Below, in pieces: positions 63,741 through 64,000 of a DNA stretch of 64,000 nt (position 1 is the first letter of the stretch; the number at the start of each line of letters is the position of its first letter). Made by a program: the position numbers and the translations under genes. This DNA is from Xanthomonas theicola (lineage in GTDB: Bacteria; Pseudomonadota; Gammaproteobacteria; Xanthomonadales; Xanthomonadaceae): NCBI RefSeq assembly GCF_014236795.1, contig NZ_CP049017.1:970001-1034000 (forward strand), given 5' to 3'. The notes under the pieces were generated by a model. The model ran no database searches and was not told the origin of the DNA. It saw only the letters and a program-made list of their open reading frames with translations.

Positions 63741-64000
63741 GCCGCTGCCAGCGCCTGGCCGACCTTGCTGCCGGTCGGCCGTCCGAGCTTCTGCGCCAGC
63801 CAGCGCCCGGTCGCGGCCAGCGCATCGAGGTCGATGCCGGTGGCCACGCCGTTGCCGTGCAGCAAGTACACCACGTCCTCGCTGGCCACGTTACCGCTGG
63901 CGCCCTTGGCGTAGGGACAGCCACCGGCGCCGGACACCGCCGCATCGACCACGCGCACGCCTTCCTCCAGGCACGCGGCGATATTGGCCAGGGCCTGGCC
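63737..64000 (-). CDS. Hydroxymethylglutaryl-CoA lyase (C-terminal part)
   Basis: The frame enters from the window edge as GQALANIAACLEEGVRVVDA, then AAVSGAGGCPYAKGASGNVA and EDVVYLLHGNGV, the flexible active-site loop with its Cys that defines HMG-CoA lyases. It stops at 63737, overlapping the next start. The enzyme splits HMG-CoA to acetoacetate and acetyl-CoA at the end of leucine degradation. Confidence 0.93.
   Translation of the reverse strand, partial: GQALANIAACLEEGVRVVDAAVSGAGGCPYAKGASGNVASEDVVYLLHGNGVATGIDLDALAATGRWLAQKLGRPTGSKVGQALAAA

Overview
The window reads as chromosomal DNA from a GC-rich gammaproteobacterium of the Xanthomonadaceae, most probably a Xanthomonas. The reasons are the flgM-flgN / cheV-flgA-flgB flagellar block next to a RavS/RavR-like two-component pair, a lexA-recA-recX-alaS-csrA-tRNA-Ser order, a LexA operator of the xanthomonad type TTAG-N6-TACTA, and a dense load of IS5, IS3, IS110, IS1595, IS30 and IS200/IS605 elements.

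Layout. (1) 1-3.2 kb: early flagellar and chemotaxis genes (flgC, flgB, cheV on the minus strand; flgA, flgM, flgN on the plus strand) with readable sigma-54 and sigma-28 promoters. (2) 3.3-11.4 kb: a signalling cluster of a soluble histidine kinase, a GGDEF-EAL-REC response regulator with its membrane PAS kinase, and a large PAS-GGDEF-EAL protein. (3) 11.5-15.5 kb: a leader with three consecutive hairpins, a frameshifted secreted protein gene, and a NitT/TauT-type ABC importer (double permease plus ATPase). (4) 15.5-19.75 kb: an accessory block bounded by inverted IS200-type left ends. It holds a shrunken IS3 element, a truncated efflux adaptor, a complete Xre/RES toxin-antitoxin pair, a decayed VirB4-like conjugation ATPase and an IS5-family copy. 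(5) 20-28.1 kb: core genes pncC-like, ubiB-like, lexA, recA, recX, alaS, csrA, tRNA-Ser. (6) 28.1-34 kb: an IS graveyard starting with an integrase stub beside tRNA-Ser and surrounding gpmA. (7) 34-41.9 kb: endonuclease V, two pirins, small secreted proteins, cstA-ybdD and a HAD phosphatase. (8) 42-45.3 kb: a second decayed accessory patch around tRNA-Cys, with truncated hydrolases, IS1595 and IS30 remnants and an 18-nt tRNA-Gly 3' end. (9) 45.4-64 kb: a barnase/barstar pair, ABC-F ATPase, dbpA, apt, an RND efflux operon with a divergent TetR gene, selO, a nested IS3 remnant touching efpL, an SDR, another PAS-GGDEF-EAL protein and the 3' end of an HMG-CoA lyase gene.

How it works together. 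The flagellar promoters show the usual hierarchy: sigma-54 for flgB and flgA, FliA for flgM. The neighbouring c-di-GMP proteins probably tune the motile/sessile choice, but the RavR-like EAL domain carries substitutions at two metal-site positions. LexA is autoregulated through a palindrome two bases from its start. The RES toxin operon has an operator of four GTGC sites, each 11 bp apart.

Accessory DNA is marked mainly by decay. All three IS5-family copies carry the same amber codon. Every IS200 left end seen is cut by another IS, and one IS3 tip now supplies the stop codon of efpL. I found no CRISPR array or rRNA. Database identity, exact species and IS names could not be checked here.
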